This document shows, piece by piece, positions 17,263 through 26,900 of a stretch of DNA of 64,000 nucleotides. Both the position numbers and the translations under genes were made by a program. Below the pieces are notes generated by a model, which was not told the origin of the DNA, did not search any database, and saw nothing but the letters and a program-made list of their open reading frames with translations. The stretch is from Rossellomorea sp. y25 (lineage in GTDB: Bacteria > Bacillota > Bacilli > Bacillales > Bacillaceae_B). Every line of letters begins with the position of its first letter. Position 1 is the stretch's first letter. The stretch lies in contig NZ_CP145886.1 of assembly GCF_038049935.1 (NCBI RefSeq), positions 3,356,501 through 3,420,500 on the forward strand. Direction: 5' to 3'.

Positions 17263-18105
17263 TCAGACCAAGTGAAAAGAGTCTTTCACCATCCCGCTGA
17301 ATTTTTCTTGTTCTTCTAGATGGGGTGAATGGTTACTATTTTCAAAGATATAAAATGTTGAGTTGGGAACAAGATTGAAAATTTCCTCTGAATACACAAA
17401 CGGGCATTGAGAGTCGTGTTTCCCACAAAAAACGATTGTCGGGGTTTTTATATTCGAAATGTCTTCTCTGATATCAAACGTTGGCAATTCGTTATAAGCA
17501 TAATACTCTAAACGTTTTTGAACCACTTTTCCACTGCTTGGCTTAGAAAAGTATTCATCATATCTGCTTGGGTCATTCAGAGACATTTTCGTCCATTCCC
17601 TACGTGCGTGCTTCCGTTCTTCTCTTGTTGCATCATCGGAATTCAGGATGGAAAATACCTCTTTCAATCGGTTGTTAAGAGGATTCCTATCACAATAAAT
17701 GCTTTCCTGATCGTCCATATATTCATTTGTAGCTGAGGCACCACCTACAATCAACCGCTTTAAAGAAGCTGGATAATCAGCAGCATAAACCAGCCCTAAC
17801 ATCCCACCTGTGGAATGTCCTGCAAAATTCCAGCTATCATACCCTAAAGCAGATCGGATTGCTTCTAAATCCTTGCTGGTTTCACTCATACTTAACTCAT
17901 CTTCATCTTGAATCTCAGTGGAATTCCCCGATTCTTTCAAGTTGACCAGGTACACTTTAAAATCTTCCAAAAACCGGTCAGCGAAATGGTAGCCTCGCTC
18001 GTTAAACTCGCTATATAGATGAGTCACACATAATGGTTCACCATTCCCGGCTTCAAATATTTCGAAATCCCCTCGATCTGTTTTAATTAGCTTTTGTTCC
18101 CACAT
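17263..18105 (-). CDS. Alpha/beta hydrolase
   Basis: 280 residues, ATG preceded by GGGGGAT. The fold is indicated by the nucleophile elbow GHSTGGMLGLVYA (Ser near 98), the acid in CGKHDSQCPF and the catalytic His in NSNHSPHLEE. The N-terminal HLYSEFNERGYHFADRFLED pattern suggests an oxyanion region without the usual HGG motif. It resembles prolyl-iminopeptidase/epoxide-hydrolase-like enzymes of Bacillus. Cytoplasmic; substrate unknown. It ends 21 bases beyond repeat copy 1. Confidence 0.88.
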   Translation of the reverse strand: MWEQKLIKTDRGDFEIFEAGNGEPLCVTHLYSEFNERGYHFADRFLEDFKVYLVNLKESGNSTEIQDEDELSMSETSKDLEAIRSALGYDSWNFAGHSTGGMLGLVYAADYPASLKRLIVGGASATNEYMDDQESIYCDRNPLNNRLKEVFSILNSDDATREERKHARREWTKMSLNDPSRYDEYFSKPSSGKVVQKRLEYYAYNELPTFDIREDISNIKTPTIVFCGKHDSQCPFVYSEEIFNLVPNSTFYIFENSNHSPHLEEQEKFSGMVKDSFHLV

Positions 18106-18351
18106 GTTTTATCCCCCATTCACTCTTCACGGCCCGTTAACTGAAAATAAGAAAAGCCGTAGAGGAGCTATTCATTTGAGTGTTCATGATCTAAATTGAC
18201 TTTTCCCCGGAGAAGAAGGGGATAGGATGTGATCGTTCACCAAATTCTCCTTCAATATGATTCTTGCTCATCCAACTAGTACTTACTATCTATTAGACGT
18301 TTTCAATAGAGTGAAAGTTTCGATTTTTTCATTTCAATGAAAAAATAAATA

Positions 18352-18396
18352 GGGCAATAGCTGGAGATCATTTTGGTGATCTTCAGCTATTGCCCC
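18352..18396. repeat. Dispersed hairpin (GGCAATA...TATTGCC family)
   Basis: A long hairpin: GGGCAATAGCTG-GAGATCA against TGATCTTCAGCTATTGCCCC. A related intact copy lies at 56601-56644 and decayed arms occur near 5780, 41925 and 49635. It is followed by the CCCCTTTA word seen in other copies. It could act as a terminator or as a small repetitive extragenic palindrome. Confidence 0.7.
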
Positions 18397-18484
18397 TTTA
18401 CTATTATTAAATATTTTCACCATTGAATAGGTGGAACTTCATTTATAGGCTTTTAAAAAAGATTTTTGTATATCCTTTTATTAA

Positions 18485-18745
18485 TCACATTCCCCTAAAA
18501 TCATCCATACTCTCCCCAAGTATATAATGTGAAAACCACATCAGATTCTGCTTCACAATAGCCCGGTGTACTCCAGGTTTCTCAGAGCTGTATCCCATTC
18601 CTTTAAATGTAACTAATTCTGTATCCACTCCCATATCCCGTAGTCCTTTATGGAGCTCATAAGCATTTGAAACTGGAACTCTTGTATCCTTTTCTCCATG
18701 TTGGATCAGGGTGGGCGGGGATAGAGACGCTCGATTGAACTCCCA
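18485..18745 (-). pseudogene. C-terminal remnant of an S9 prolyl oligopeptidase-type peptidase
   Basis: Immediately after the TAA of the DinB gene, in the same frame, the minus strand stays open for 86 codons: PPTLIQHGEKDTRVPVSNAY, then ELHKGLRDMGVDTELVTFKG, then GVHRAIVKQNLMWFSHYILG, ending at a TGA at 18485. This is the end of a YuxL-like acylaminoacyl peptidase with the catalytic Asp (EKD) and His (GVH). The Ser-bearing part is missing. It is a truncated relic joined to the DinB gene by a deletion or insertion event. Confidence 0.85.
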
Positions 18746-19270
18746 TTATTGATCAGATCTCAGATATCGATCCTTAATCAACCTTCGATGGTGAATTTCA
18801 TGCCCGGCAATGATGTACCCTATCGCACGAGCTGTCACTTCGGAACCGTTTGCGTTTCCACGCCGGCGCAACGCTTCTTCATCCATGCTGCTTAGAAGAA
18901 GAATGGTGTGTTGGCGGACAAGAGCTTGATGATGTAAAAGGTCCGATAATGAAAAGCGATTGAAATTTCCTCTTCTCACATACTCATCATCATTATATCC
19001 AGGAAGCATTTCCTGTTCTCCCCTGCCGATACTGAGAAGGCGGTAGCACATAATGCGCTCCGTATCGGTTATGTGGCCGATGACTTCCTTGATGGTCCAT
19101 TTTCCCGGAGCATACTTATATTCTGCCGTTTCCTCACTTAAGTCCTTTAACAGTTTCTTGGTTTCGTTTTGTTGATCATCAAGAATCTGGATCAGCTCTC
19201 CATCTGGTACATTGTTTACATATTCCTTATAATACGGGGGATATTCGTTTGTTTCTGGTTTCCTCATCAT
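18746..19270 (-). CDS. DinB family protein
   Basis: 174 residues from the ATG at 19270 (AAAAAGGAG nine bases upstream); an ATG at 19291 precedes the ribosome site and is unlikely. The DinB fold is indicated by WTIKEVIGHITDTERIMCYR (first His) and AIGYIIAGHEIHHRRLIKDR (second and third His). It belongs to the group of about 170-residue proteins with YYKEYVNNVP near the N-terminus, common in Bacillota, possibly thiol-transferase-like. It follows the GNAT gene by 5 bases and is probably cotranscribed. Its stop abuts an S9 peptidase remnant in the same frame. Confidence 0.9.
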   Translation of the reverse strand: MMRKPETNEYPPYYKEYVNNVPDGELIQILDDQQNETKKLLKDLSEETAEYKYAPGKWTIKEVIGHITDTERIMCYRLLSIGRGEQEMLPGYNDDEYVRRGNFNRFSLSDLLHHQALVRQHTILLLSSMDEEALRRRGNANGSEVTARAIGYIIAGHEIHHRRLIKDRYLRSDQ

Positions 19271-19275
19271 AGCTT

Positions 19276-20202
19276 CTACTCCTTTTTGCATGCTAAATGC
19301 ATATCAATGATCGATTTACTTCTAAGAAATCCAAGATCTTCATAAAGCTTAATCGCTGCATTATCCTTAATCACAGATAAGCGGGTAGCCGGGTACGCTG
19401 CACTCGAAGAATGGATCGAATGGGTTAACAAATATCGTCCAAGCCCCCTCTGTTGGTGATCAGGGTCCACGACTAAACTCATGATAAGTGGATAGTCTTC
19501 AAATTCCATGTGCAGACAGACGCCCACAATATTGTTCGAGTGAGTATCGATCACAACTCTTGAACACTCATCCATGATTTTATTATGTTTATGTTGATTG
19601 ATAAATTCGTTTTCATGGAGAAGATAATCTGCATTCGTTCCGATTTGCTTATACGCCGGATTGGCTTTATAGGCTATCATGAGTAAACATGCGATATCAT
19701 TCGCATCTCCACGTGAAACAGCCCTTGATCTATATCCTTCAGGTAGAAAGGCCTTCATTGGCTCCGTCGGACGAATCATCCATACATTCACTTCATGAAT
19801 CTTACATCCAAGTTGTTTATACGCTGCCACTTGTTCTTCTACCACTTCTCTTACAATGATTTTATTTTCAGTAGTCGATATCTTTTTGACATAGTTTAAT
19901 AGTTTATGTGCCAACCCTTCGTAGTCCTTATAGGGTGGCACTACAAATATATCCGATATGAAATTAGGTTTTAGAAATACACCGCCAATAATGGTTTCTC
20001 CATCCATGATGAAATATCCGCAGTCAAAAATGGATGCGATATCTATTAATGTCTCAGAGGACCTTCTAAAATAGGAATCTGCATTTTTTTGTCCATGATA
20101 AATGGAATAGTATCGTATGTATTCTTTGGGCTTTTGGTAAACTAATCTTAATCCGTCTTCTAGATTAATAAGTTGTTTCAAAGATCGACCTTGCTCACTC
20201 AT
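19276..20202 (-). CDS. Two-domain GNAT acetyltransferase
   Basis: 308 residues, ATG preceded by AAAGGG. The N-terminal about 145 residues look like a degenerate GNAT unit (YFIMDGETIIGGVFLKPNF ... YEGLAHKLLNYVKK ... AYKQLGCKIHEV) and the C-terminal unit is intact: MSLVVDPDHQQRGLGRYLLT and NAAIKLYEDLGFLRSKS. Two-domain GNATs often act on aminoglycosides, peptides or mycothiol-type thiols; here the substrate is unknown. It precedes the DinB gene, which may point to thiol or small-molecule detoxification (inference). Confidence 0.85.
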   Translation of the reverse strand: MSEQGRSLKQLINLEDGLRLVYQKPKEYIRYYSIYHGQKNADSYFRRSSETLIDIASIFDCGYFIMDGETIIGGVFLKPNFISDIFVVPPYKDYEGLAHKLLNYVKKISTTENKIIVREVVEEQVAAYKQLGCKIHEVNVWMIRPTEPMKAFLPEGYRSRAVSRGDANDIACLLMIAYKANPAYKQIGTNADYLLHENEFINQHKHNKIMDECSRVVIDTHSNNIVGVCLHMEFEDYPLIMSLVVDPDHQQRGLGRYLLTHSIHSSSAAYPATRLSVIKDNAAIKLYEDLGFLRSKSIIDMHLACKKE

Positions 20203-20243
20203 GTATTTCGCCCTTTCTCTTCAGCTCTACGTTGACCTTTAAC

Positions 20244-20286
20244 TTAATACCAATTATTTCAAATTCACATGAGTTACTCAAGTAAA
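20244..20286. repeat. Short dispersed repeat (TAATACCAATTATTTCAAA family), copy A
   Basis: TTAATACCAATTATTTCAAA followed by CATGAGTTACTCAAG. Close copies occur at 44589-44627 and 53828-53860, degenerate ones at 22909-22946 and about 42029. Copies A, B and C each lie 33-70 bases upstream of the start of a minus-strand gene. Confidence 0.6.
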
Positions 20287-20325
20287 TGGTCGAAAAAAGA
20301 TGAAAGTTCCCTATCTAGATAACAA

Positions 20326-20364
20326 AAAGAACATTGGGGGTTTAAGCTCCTCCCAATGTTCTTT
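20326..20364 (-). terminator. Terminator of the membrane-protein operon
   Basis: Stem AAAGAACATTGGG / CCCAATGTTCTTT with a loop of about 14 bases, followed by a T-rich run on the minus strand. Located 31 bases past the stop of the 20395 gene. Confidence 0.85.
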
Positions 20365-20394
20365 ATCTTGAATTAACCTGCCTTATCGTATTTT

Positions 20395-21642
20395 CTAATT
20401 AAAAAGTAAAGGAAAAGTAAATATTACGAAAGCTGCCCAAAGTCCGTAGACCGGTAAATACTTGGTAACGGAATCTTGGATCGTTGAAGGTCCGGATTTG
20501 TTTTGTAGAAAACGCATATAGGAGAACATAATCCAAATTAGGTTTGCCCAGATAAGTATGTTTACACCTAAAACAGCAAGTCTGTTTGGCGTAATCCCAT
20601 AAGAAGAAAGTCTGAACACGATGGCTGACACTGCCACACTGTCAATGATAAGGGCAAGAACAATCAGGGCAAAATTTATATAGTCTGAAATGTTTTTTTT
20701 CTCGTCTGAGTCGCTTTCGGTAATGGAAAATATGGTAACGACCAATACACCAAGGAGTATTCCGTTGAAGGCTATCAGGAAATTACGGTCCAAGAATGGA
20801 TTTTTCCCGAGCCATATAACCGCAATGAGATAGACCAACAATGTGATCAGGACAAGAGGGCTAAAAATTTTAGCTATATAGGGTGTAATATTCTTAGCAA
20901 GTTTAAGGTTCATTGATACCAGGTATGCAGCCACAATAGCGAGAGAGGAAGCACCAAATAAAACGATATTACTAAAATAAAATTCCTCTATATCCAAGCC
21001 GATAAAGCTGAATAACTGCATGGTTAATGCTGCCAGTATCATTCCACTAACAGCCATGCTGGCGTAGAGAATACCATATTCCAGATTAAATTTGATATAG
21101 GCTAATCTAGTACTCCCTTTTGAATACTCATTTCCTGTAAATGCGAGCCCTGACACGATCCATAAGAATATGGGCATGTGTAAATAAGCAAGGATAATAC
21201 TGTCTTTATCATTTAAAGGCAGCATATTAAGATAAACCCCAGAAATCAGGAACAACCCTACAAGGGAAAAAATAACACTTTTTTTCGGGGTATTTTTGTA
21301 TACAAAATAGGTAGCAATAAAAGGAATGATACCAAAGGCCAAGTTAATTGGAGCGATCACTTCCTGTTCGACAAAATGGAAAATGATCCTGGTAAATATC
21401 CCTGCCATAATGGCTAAAATGCCCATGAATATGAAATCTTTTTGGATCTTGGAAGATTTTTCTGTATTTGCTGCCTCCTTGAAATGCAATCTTTCATACC
21501 AAACGCCAAGGACCTGAGAATCAGGATTTTGTTCCCATGCCTGTAAGAAGGAATGTTTAAAAGCTTTTGGATCTTTTCTATAAATTCTCTCCAGTTCATG
21601 AGGGTTAGCTATGTTTTCAATAATCGAATTGTTACATTCCAT
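20395..21642 (-). CDS. Polytopic membrane protein, DUF4153-like
   Basis: 415 residues from the ATG at 21642 with GGGGAGGT upstream; the frame is open 20 codons further without support. A soluble head of about 65 residues (NPHELERIYRKDPKAFKHSF) is followed by roughly eleven to twelve hydrophobic segments. It resembles DUF4153-type membrane proteins encoded beside DUF2975 and XRE genes in Bacillota. Function unknown. Third gene of an operon DUF2975 - XRE - this, with 43 bases to the regulator. Confidence 0.75.
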   Translation of the reverse strand: MECNNSIIENIANPHELERIYRKDPKAFKHSFLQAWEQNPDSQVLGVWYERLHFKEAANTEKSSKIQKDFIFMGILAIMAGIFTRIIFHFVEQEVIAPINLAFGIIPFIATYFVYKNTPKKSVIFSLVGLFLISGVYLNMLPLNDKDSIILAYLHMPIFLWIVSGLAFTGNEYSKGSTRLAYIKFNLEYGILYASMAVSGMILAALTMQLFSFIGLDIEEFYFSNIVLFGASSLAIVAAYLVSMNLKLAKNITPYIAKIFSPLVLITLLVYLIAVIWLGKNPFLDRNFLIAFNGILLGVLVVTIFSITESDSDEKKNISDYINFALIVLALIIDSVAVSAIVFRLSSYGITPNRLAVLGVNILIWANLIWIMFSYMRFLQNKSGPSTIQDSVTKYLPVYGLWAAFVIFTFPLLFN

Positions 21643-21685
21643 CGTAATACCTCCCCTAATAATTGTTATTTTTTCTCCACAATGT

Positions 21686-21901
21686 TTAACTATCTTCGTC
21701 ACTTTTGTATTCTAATATATCCCCAGGCTGACACTCTAAAGCCTTACAAATTGCCTCTAAGGTGGATAATCGAATCGCTTTCGCCTTTCCATTTTTCAAT
21801 ATAGAAAGGTTAGCCATCGTTATCCCAACCCTACCCGAAAGCTCTGTTACGCTCATTTTCCTTTTTGCTAACATCACATCAATATTGATTACAATTGCCA
21901 T
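21686..21901 (-). CDS. XRE family regulator (YozG-like)
   Basis: 71 residues, ATG after GAGGTGA. A single Cro/C1 helix-turn-helix (MSVTELSGRVGITMANLSIL, with KAIRLSTLEAICKALECQPG) makes up most of the protein and matches the YozG group. These small regulators are usually encoded next to a DUF2975 membrane protein, as here (11-base gap), and probably control their own operon. An imperfect palindrome ACAATAAATTTTTATTAATT.. / ..AACAATTTTATTGT upstream of the operon (about 22451-22491) is a possible operator. Confidence 0.92.
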   Translation of the reverse strand: MAIVINIDVMLAKRKMSVTELSGRVGITMANLSILKNGKAKAIRLSTLEAICKALECQPGDILEYKSDEDS

Positions 21902-21912
21902 TGTTATTCACC

Positions 21913-22395
21913 TCAGACCGTTAAATCATTTTCTGATTTTATATCAATTGCTTCTTTTAAAAGTTTCTGGAGAACCGCCGCAAACACTGCGATAACCATC
22001 GAAGCAAAAGGAACAACCAATCCGACAAAGATAACTCCTGGGGCGTCGTCTACTTCCGCAAAGATATAGAAGAGCGGCAAAACTAGTACATGCAAAATAC
22101 TGATTGTGATTGCACAATATTTGATATTCTTTAAAGCTTTTACAGATAGATCAGAGAAAGCTTTATTTTTGTCAATGTAGCGCAGGAGTTTAAAAGCCTG
22201 ATATAAAGCAAAGTAAAAAGGTATTGCTGATGCATAGAAAACGATGAAAACGAAATATTTTATAATTGCAAACTCTGGAACTAATGTTGCTGAAAGGTCC
22301 GCCATCTCAGGCACCAAAAAGATGCACAGAGCAAGAACTGGAACTCCTAAAAAAATAACAGCTATTTTCAGAAACAACGTTGTAATTTTTCCCAT
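21913..22395 (-). CDS. DUF2975 membrane protein
   Basis: 160 residues with four hydrophobic segments (about 8-28, 45-68, 92-112, 122-146) and the DUF2975 pattern FYFALYQAFKLLRYIDKNKA followed by FSDLSVKALKNIKYCAI. First gene of the operon; ribosome site GAGGTGC upstream of the ATG. DUF2975 proteins pair with YozG-like regulators and are thought to modulate them or sense membrane state, but this is not established. A-T rich promoter region lies just upstream. Confidence 0.88.
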   Translation of the reverse strand: MGKITTLFLKIAVIFLGVPVLALCIFLVPEMADLSATLVPEFAIIKYFVFIVFYASAIPFYFALYQAFKLLRYIDKNKAFSDLSVKALKNIKYCAITISILHVLVLPLFYIFAEVDDAPGVIFVGLVVPFASMVIAVFAAVLQKLLKEAIDIKSENDLTV

Positions 22396-22509
22396 AAAAG
22401 CACCTCATTTATTTATGTTGATTTTGATTTTAATACAAAGTTTATCGTTTTACAATAAATTTTTATTAATTAATATAACAATTTTATTGTGAGTTGTTTG
22501 TATATATAA

Positions 22510-22824
22510 AAAAGAGGCTGGGACAAAAGTGTTTTAGCCTAAGTCAAACCCAAACAAATCTGCTTCGTAGTGTGCAGATTTGTTCGGGTTTATTATTAAT
22601 TTTTCGAATCATTTGATTTTAGCTGTTTCCAGCGGTTGATTGGAGTGCAAGACGAAGACTCCTGCGGGAAAAGTAACTTATGTGAGACCCCGCAGGCTTG
22701 CCGAGGAGGCTCACGGGCTACCCGCGGAAAGCGTAGTCTTGCACGGAAATCATTAGCGTTATTAAGAACCTACTTCTATTGTTCGTCTTTTTATCGTGGT
22801 TTTTAAGTTTGTCCCAGCCTCTTA
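22510..22824. repeat. Dispersed inverted-repeat (MITE-like) element, copy 2
   Basis: About 315 bp, opposite orientation to copy 1. Left end AAAAGAGGCTGGGACAAAA, right end TTGTCCCAGCCTCTT. The terminal palindrome (22547-22591, AACCCAAACAAATCTGC against GCAGATTTGTTCGGGTT) differs from copies 1 and 3 but keeps pairing. The inset hairpin of copies 1 and 3 is absent, so this copy shows the uninterrupted arrangement. Confidence 0.85.
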
Positions 22825-22908
22825 CTTATTGGATTAATAGCTCCCTTATTGAGCATTAACACCTCATTAACACCTTTAAGCGCTTATTTCATTAACCGCC
22901 CTTTAAAT

Positions 22909-22946
22909 TAATACCAATTTTTTCAGAATATCACCTGTAACTTAAT
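22909..22946. repeat. Short dispersed repeat, degenerate copy D
   Basis: TTAATACCAATTTTTTCAGA followed by ATCACCTGTAACTTAA, matching the family seen at 20244, 44589 and 53828. It lies next to repeat copy 2, preceded by CCGCCCTTTAAATTAA, another recurring word in this window. Confidence 0.45.
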
Positions 22947-22961
22947 GATAAATTCCACAAA

Positions 22962-22990
22962 AAAGAAGCTAATCTTGTTCAAGATAAGCT
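22962..22990 (-). terminator. Terminator of the GNAT gene
   Basis: Hairpin AAGCTAATCTTG / CAAGATAAGCT (one mismatch) followed on the minus strand by CTTTTTTG. It lies 37 bases downstream of the stop codon at 23027. Confidence 0.8.
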
Positions 22991-23026
22991 CTCTCAGTTT
23001 AAGTATAATAACTCCAAAAGTTAAAA

Positions 23027-23587
23027 TTATTGTTTTATATTGAAGTCTTTCTTTAACAATGAATACATATATAAATCATCAAATTTTCCGCAGGTAAACT
23101 CATAATTTCTCAAAAGTCCTTCTCTAATAAACCCTTGTTTTTCAGCTAATTTTTGTGACTGTTTATTAGGAGGTTCTATTAACGCTTCTATCCGTTGTAA
23201 ATTCATCTGTTCAAATCCATATCTAATAACAGCTTCAAAAGCCTCACCTGCGATTCCTTTCCCCCAGTGTTCTCCACTTAACTCAACACCAATTTCAGAA
23301 CGATAATGCTTTGGAACCAAGTTAAGAAATCCACAACTACCAATTACCTCCCCTTGATCCTTCAACGTAATCCCCCATCTTATTCCGGTTCTCTTTTCGA
23401 ATATTGATTTATACCACGAAATCTCATCCAATGCGTCATCAATGGACTTAAATGGTTCTAAACCAACATACTTCATTACGTCTTTATCAGACAAATACTT
23501 TAGAAGGCTGTTTGCATCATCTTGTGTTACTTGTCTTAAAATCAACCTATTAGTTTCAAGTATAGGAAATTCACCTACTTCTATCAC
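23027..23587 (-). CDS. GNAT acetyltransferase, RimJ/RimL type
   Basis: 186 residues with a GTG start at 23587 (GGAGAGG six bases upstream). Pattern of ribosomal-protein-type acetyltransferases: LETNRLILRQVTQDDANSLL, IGSCGFLNLVPKHYRSEIGV, LSGEHWGKGIAGEAFEAVIR (motif A), and NKQSQKLAEKQGFIREGLLR. Probable N-terminal or side-chain acetylation of a protein or small molecule in the cytoplasm. Monocistronic with its own terminator. Confidence 0.9.
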   Translation of the reverse strand: MIEVGEFPILETNRLILRQVTQDDANSLLKYLSDKDVMKYVGLEPFKSIDDALDEISWYKSIFEKRTGIRWGITLKDQGEVIGSCGFLNLVPKHYRSEIGVELSGEHWGKGIAGEAFEAVIRYGFEQMNLQRIEALIEPPNKQSQKLAEKQGFIREGLLRNYEFTCGKFDDLYMYSLLKKDFNIKQ

Positions 23588-23657
23588 AATAAACCTCTCC
23601 CTAAATATTATTCATTTTCAGTAGCACCCCATATGCGACTTAACTATCTATTCCACA

Positions 23658-23690
23658 AAAAGAGGCGTAACCCTGCTTTAGGTTACGCCA
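23658..23690 (-). terminator. Terminator downstream of the subtilase gene
   Basis: A 9-bp GC-rich stem GGCGTAACC / GGTTACGCC with an 8-base loop and a minus-strand CTCTTTTT tail. It lies about 240 bases beyond the protease stop. Between them are a weaker AAGAACTAGT / ACTAGTTCTT stem (about 23879-23921) and an AACTGAAGATC.../ACTTCAGTT stem. Confidence 0.75.
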
Positions 23691-23930
23691 TATTAATTCA
23701 GTAGCTTTTCCGCTAGAATGCCCGTTAATGCAACATGAATTAAACTGAAGATCAGGTCCGCATACTTCAGTTATCTACCAATGATCGCAGAGTCAGGGCT
23801 TTGAATCACTTCTAATAAACCTCCTCTTTTTTTAGAACATAACTTTCCACATGCAAAAATGGGGCCAAACCTTATTCTGAAGAACTAGTCCCAAGGAGTA
23901 TCCTTAGAACTAGTTCTTTCAATTTCCCTC

Positions 23931-26900
23931 TTAATTCAGGCTATCCATGATGCTCTCTAATGTTTTCCCATTCTCGGTTGATTTCGGTTCGTTTTCATGA
24001 GGGACTGTTGAATTTTCTTTTAGGAAGTTTTGTTTGATGTAGTTCATGTCGACCAAATCAATTGTACCGTCAAAGTTGATATCTCCTTTTCGGTCGTTCG
24101 TACCCCAATGTACTTCCAGGTAGATCGCATCAAGAATATCGATTACATGGTCTTTGTTCACATCTCCAGCAATGGCTGCTTTTTTACCAATAAATTTCTT
24201 TTCACCTACATGACCATCTAATCCGATATAGAAGGACTTTTGTACTATAAAATGTCCAGGTAAATCAAAAATTAATGTTAATGTTTCTCTAGTGGACGGC
24301 AGTGAATCCACTTCAAAAGTAGGCTTATCCATTACTTTCCCCGGATATTGATTTCCATCCTCACCCATAACCTTAACAGTAGCACCCATTGAGGAATAAT
24401 CAAATAGCTGTACAGGGCCGGATGCTGATAATTCATAGACTGCTTCTCCATTCATGGTACCCACAATGTGAGAATTCGCAGCATTTATTTTGAATGACGG
24501 ATTAATTCGTTCACTTGTTGTTTTCACATCAGATAAGTTTGTGAAATCCGCTTTTGTTAGTGACATTTCTGCATAGTCATTAATATAGCTATCCTTTTTC
24601 ACTTCTGCTTTTAATTGAAGCAGAGAGAGTACATCTTCGGCATTCCATGTTGTATTCTTAGCTTGTAATGTCACCTTAATCGTACCATTTTCATTCGTCA
24701 CTTCTGCATTGAAGCGATCCTTCATTGTATCTATTAGTTCAATTTCTGTAAATGAAAGAACCTTTGGATCGTATTTGAATTCCATCTCTGCTTTTTTAAA
24801 CTCTCCTTGATTCGCAGCATTTACATCGAATGTGACCGTTTCACCTTGCGTCACTTCTTTCTGGTTTGCGATAGTTGTCACATATGGTGAACCTTTTTTA
24901 ACAAAATAGTACTGCAAGGAAGAGGATTTATTCCCCACATGATCTGTTGAGTAAAATTCAACAGGCAGTACTTTTAAGTGGCTGGGAAACGTACTTCTTG
25001 TAAAATTAAAATTCCCTTCCTCATCAACAGGTAGTCTGGATGGATAATTTGTGTTGTAACGATAAAAGACCGTGTTATTTGCTTGAGTGATTTCGGAACC
25101 AGCAGCTTTTAAATCATTTATTGCTTGATCCATCACATTCCCATTGATATCAATCAGCGGATTTGAATCATCTGGATTTACTTCAATTACTCCTCCCGCT
25201 AGATTGGTAGTCAATTCAGGATTTGAATTATCAACCGAAATCGGTTTTTCAATAATGATTTGTTTTCCATTTTCTCTCGTAAAGACAAACTTCACCTTAT
25301 ACGTACCCGGCTTTACTTGGATGGGTTCCATCGCTTCAACTTCTTCGGATGTGACTCCAAGAGGATAATAATCTCCATTGAAGAAAGAGTTTAGTTTAAT
25401 ATCTTTCCCTTCAGGCATTTCAGTTCCTGCGAAATAGCCAATATACCCGATATCCTTAGAGTTTGTATCCACTAAGAAAATATCAAGTGAGCGCATATAA
25501 GAATTTAATTTTAGACTAGCTGATGCTAAACTGCTGTAATTAAAATCTCCATTATTGATGGTTGTAATTCCGGAGCTAGTTTCCAGATATTCAACCCCAT
25601 CTTTCACCTTCCGAATACTAAAAGGTATACGATACTCCTCTGACGAATCTTCCTTATTTTTATAACGGATGTACCCTTCATAGTAACCGTCTTCAGCTGT
25701 CTTAGGCACGTTCAAGAAAACATTGGTTTTCTTATTCTTCCCGGCCTTTACTTTAATATTGTTATCAAAGGTCAGCTGTATTCCATTTTCTGAAGCGTCA
25801 AGAGAATGCTTTGTAAACTTTACACTACCAATAAACGTTTTCGTTTCTTCACCGGAATTATTCATTATGATCGTTCGTTGATCTCTAAGTGAATTATCTT
25901 CATGCTGCAAACTAAAGCTCATACTCCCTGTCAGCTCATCAATCAGAATTTCCTCACCATATAGGAAGTTTTTCGTCTCATCCATCACCTGTAAGTTCAT
26001 ATCTGAATGAATCGCTTCATAAGCATCGATACGTCCTGCTCCCACATCAAAGACACTGTACTCTTCTGCCATTTCATCTGCCGTATTCATCAAAGATGTT
26101 TTAATATCAGATGGTTTTGCTTTGGGGTTTTTTTCAAGCATTAACGCTGCCACACCCGCTACTTGTGGAGCCGCCATAGAGGTTCCTGATAATCGGGCAT
26201 ATCCGTATTCGTACTGTCCTTCATATTTCTCACCGCGTAAATTGGGAGGAACCGTTGACATAATATCCAGTCCTGGTGCTGTCACCTCTGGCTTAATATC
26301 ATACGTAAATAGCGCCGGTCCACGAGAGCTGAAATAGGAGAGTGTATCTTCTGGATATATCATATTTTTTTCAGGGTTTTTAAAAGTATATTGTGCCGTT
26401 TCGTTCTGTAACAATTCTTTAAATGCTTTTCCTTGCTCACCACTAAGAATATAAGCATACGTATTATCTGTAGAGACGGCAATTTTATCTCCTATGAATC
26501 CGTTATAGGTACCATATATAAATACAGCTGCCGCTCCATATTGTTTGGCTAACCTCACTTTTTCATATGTCCGATTCGTCCCGGTTGAAACCAGGGCAAT
26601 CTTTCCCTTCACGTCGACACTATTGAAATCAGTCTCCAGTCCTTTACCTACATCGACTATATTAAATGTTTTTCCTTCTAATGTTCTGGGATCCTCACCA
26701 TAGCCATGTGTAGAATAACGTATTTCCGAATCTACTTCCGTACTGCTGCTTTTAAATTTTCCTGTATAATTGAATTCTGCAACTTCTGGATTACTCGAAC
26801 CAACTGTAATCCCAAGTGCTGAAGCGGCGGGAGTTCCAAGAGTATACTGTCCTCCACCTTCATTACCAGCGGCCAGAACACACGTAACACCTGATAATAC

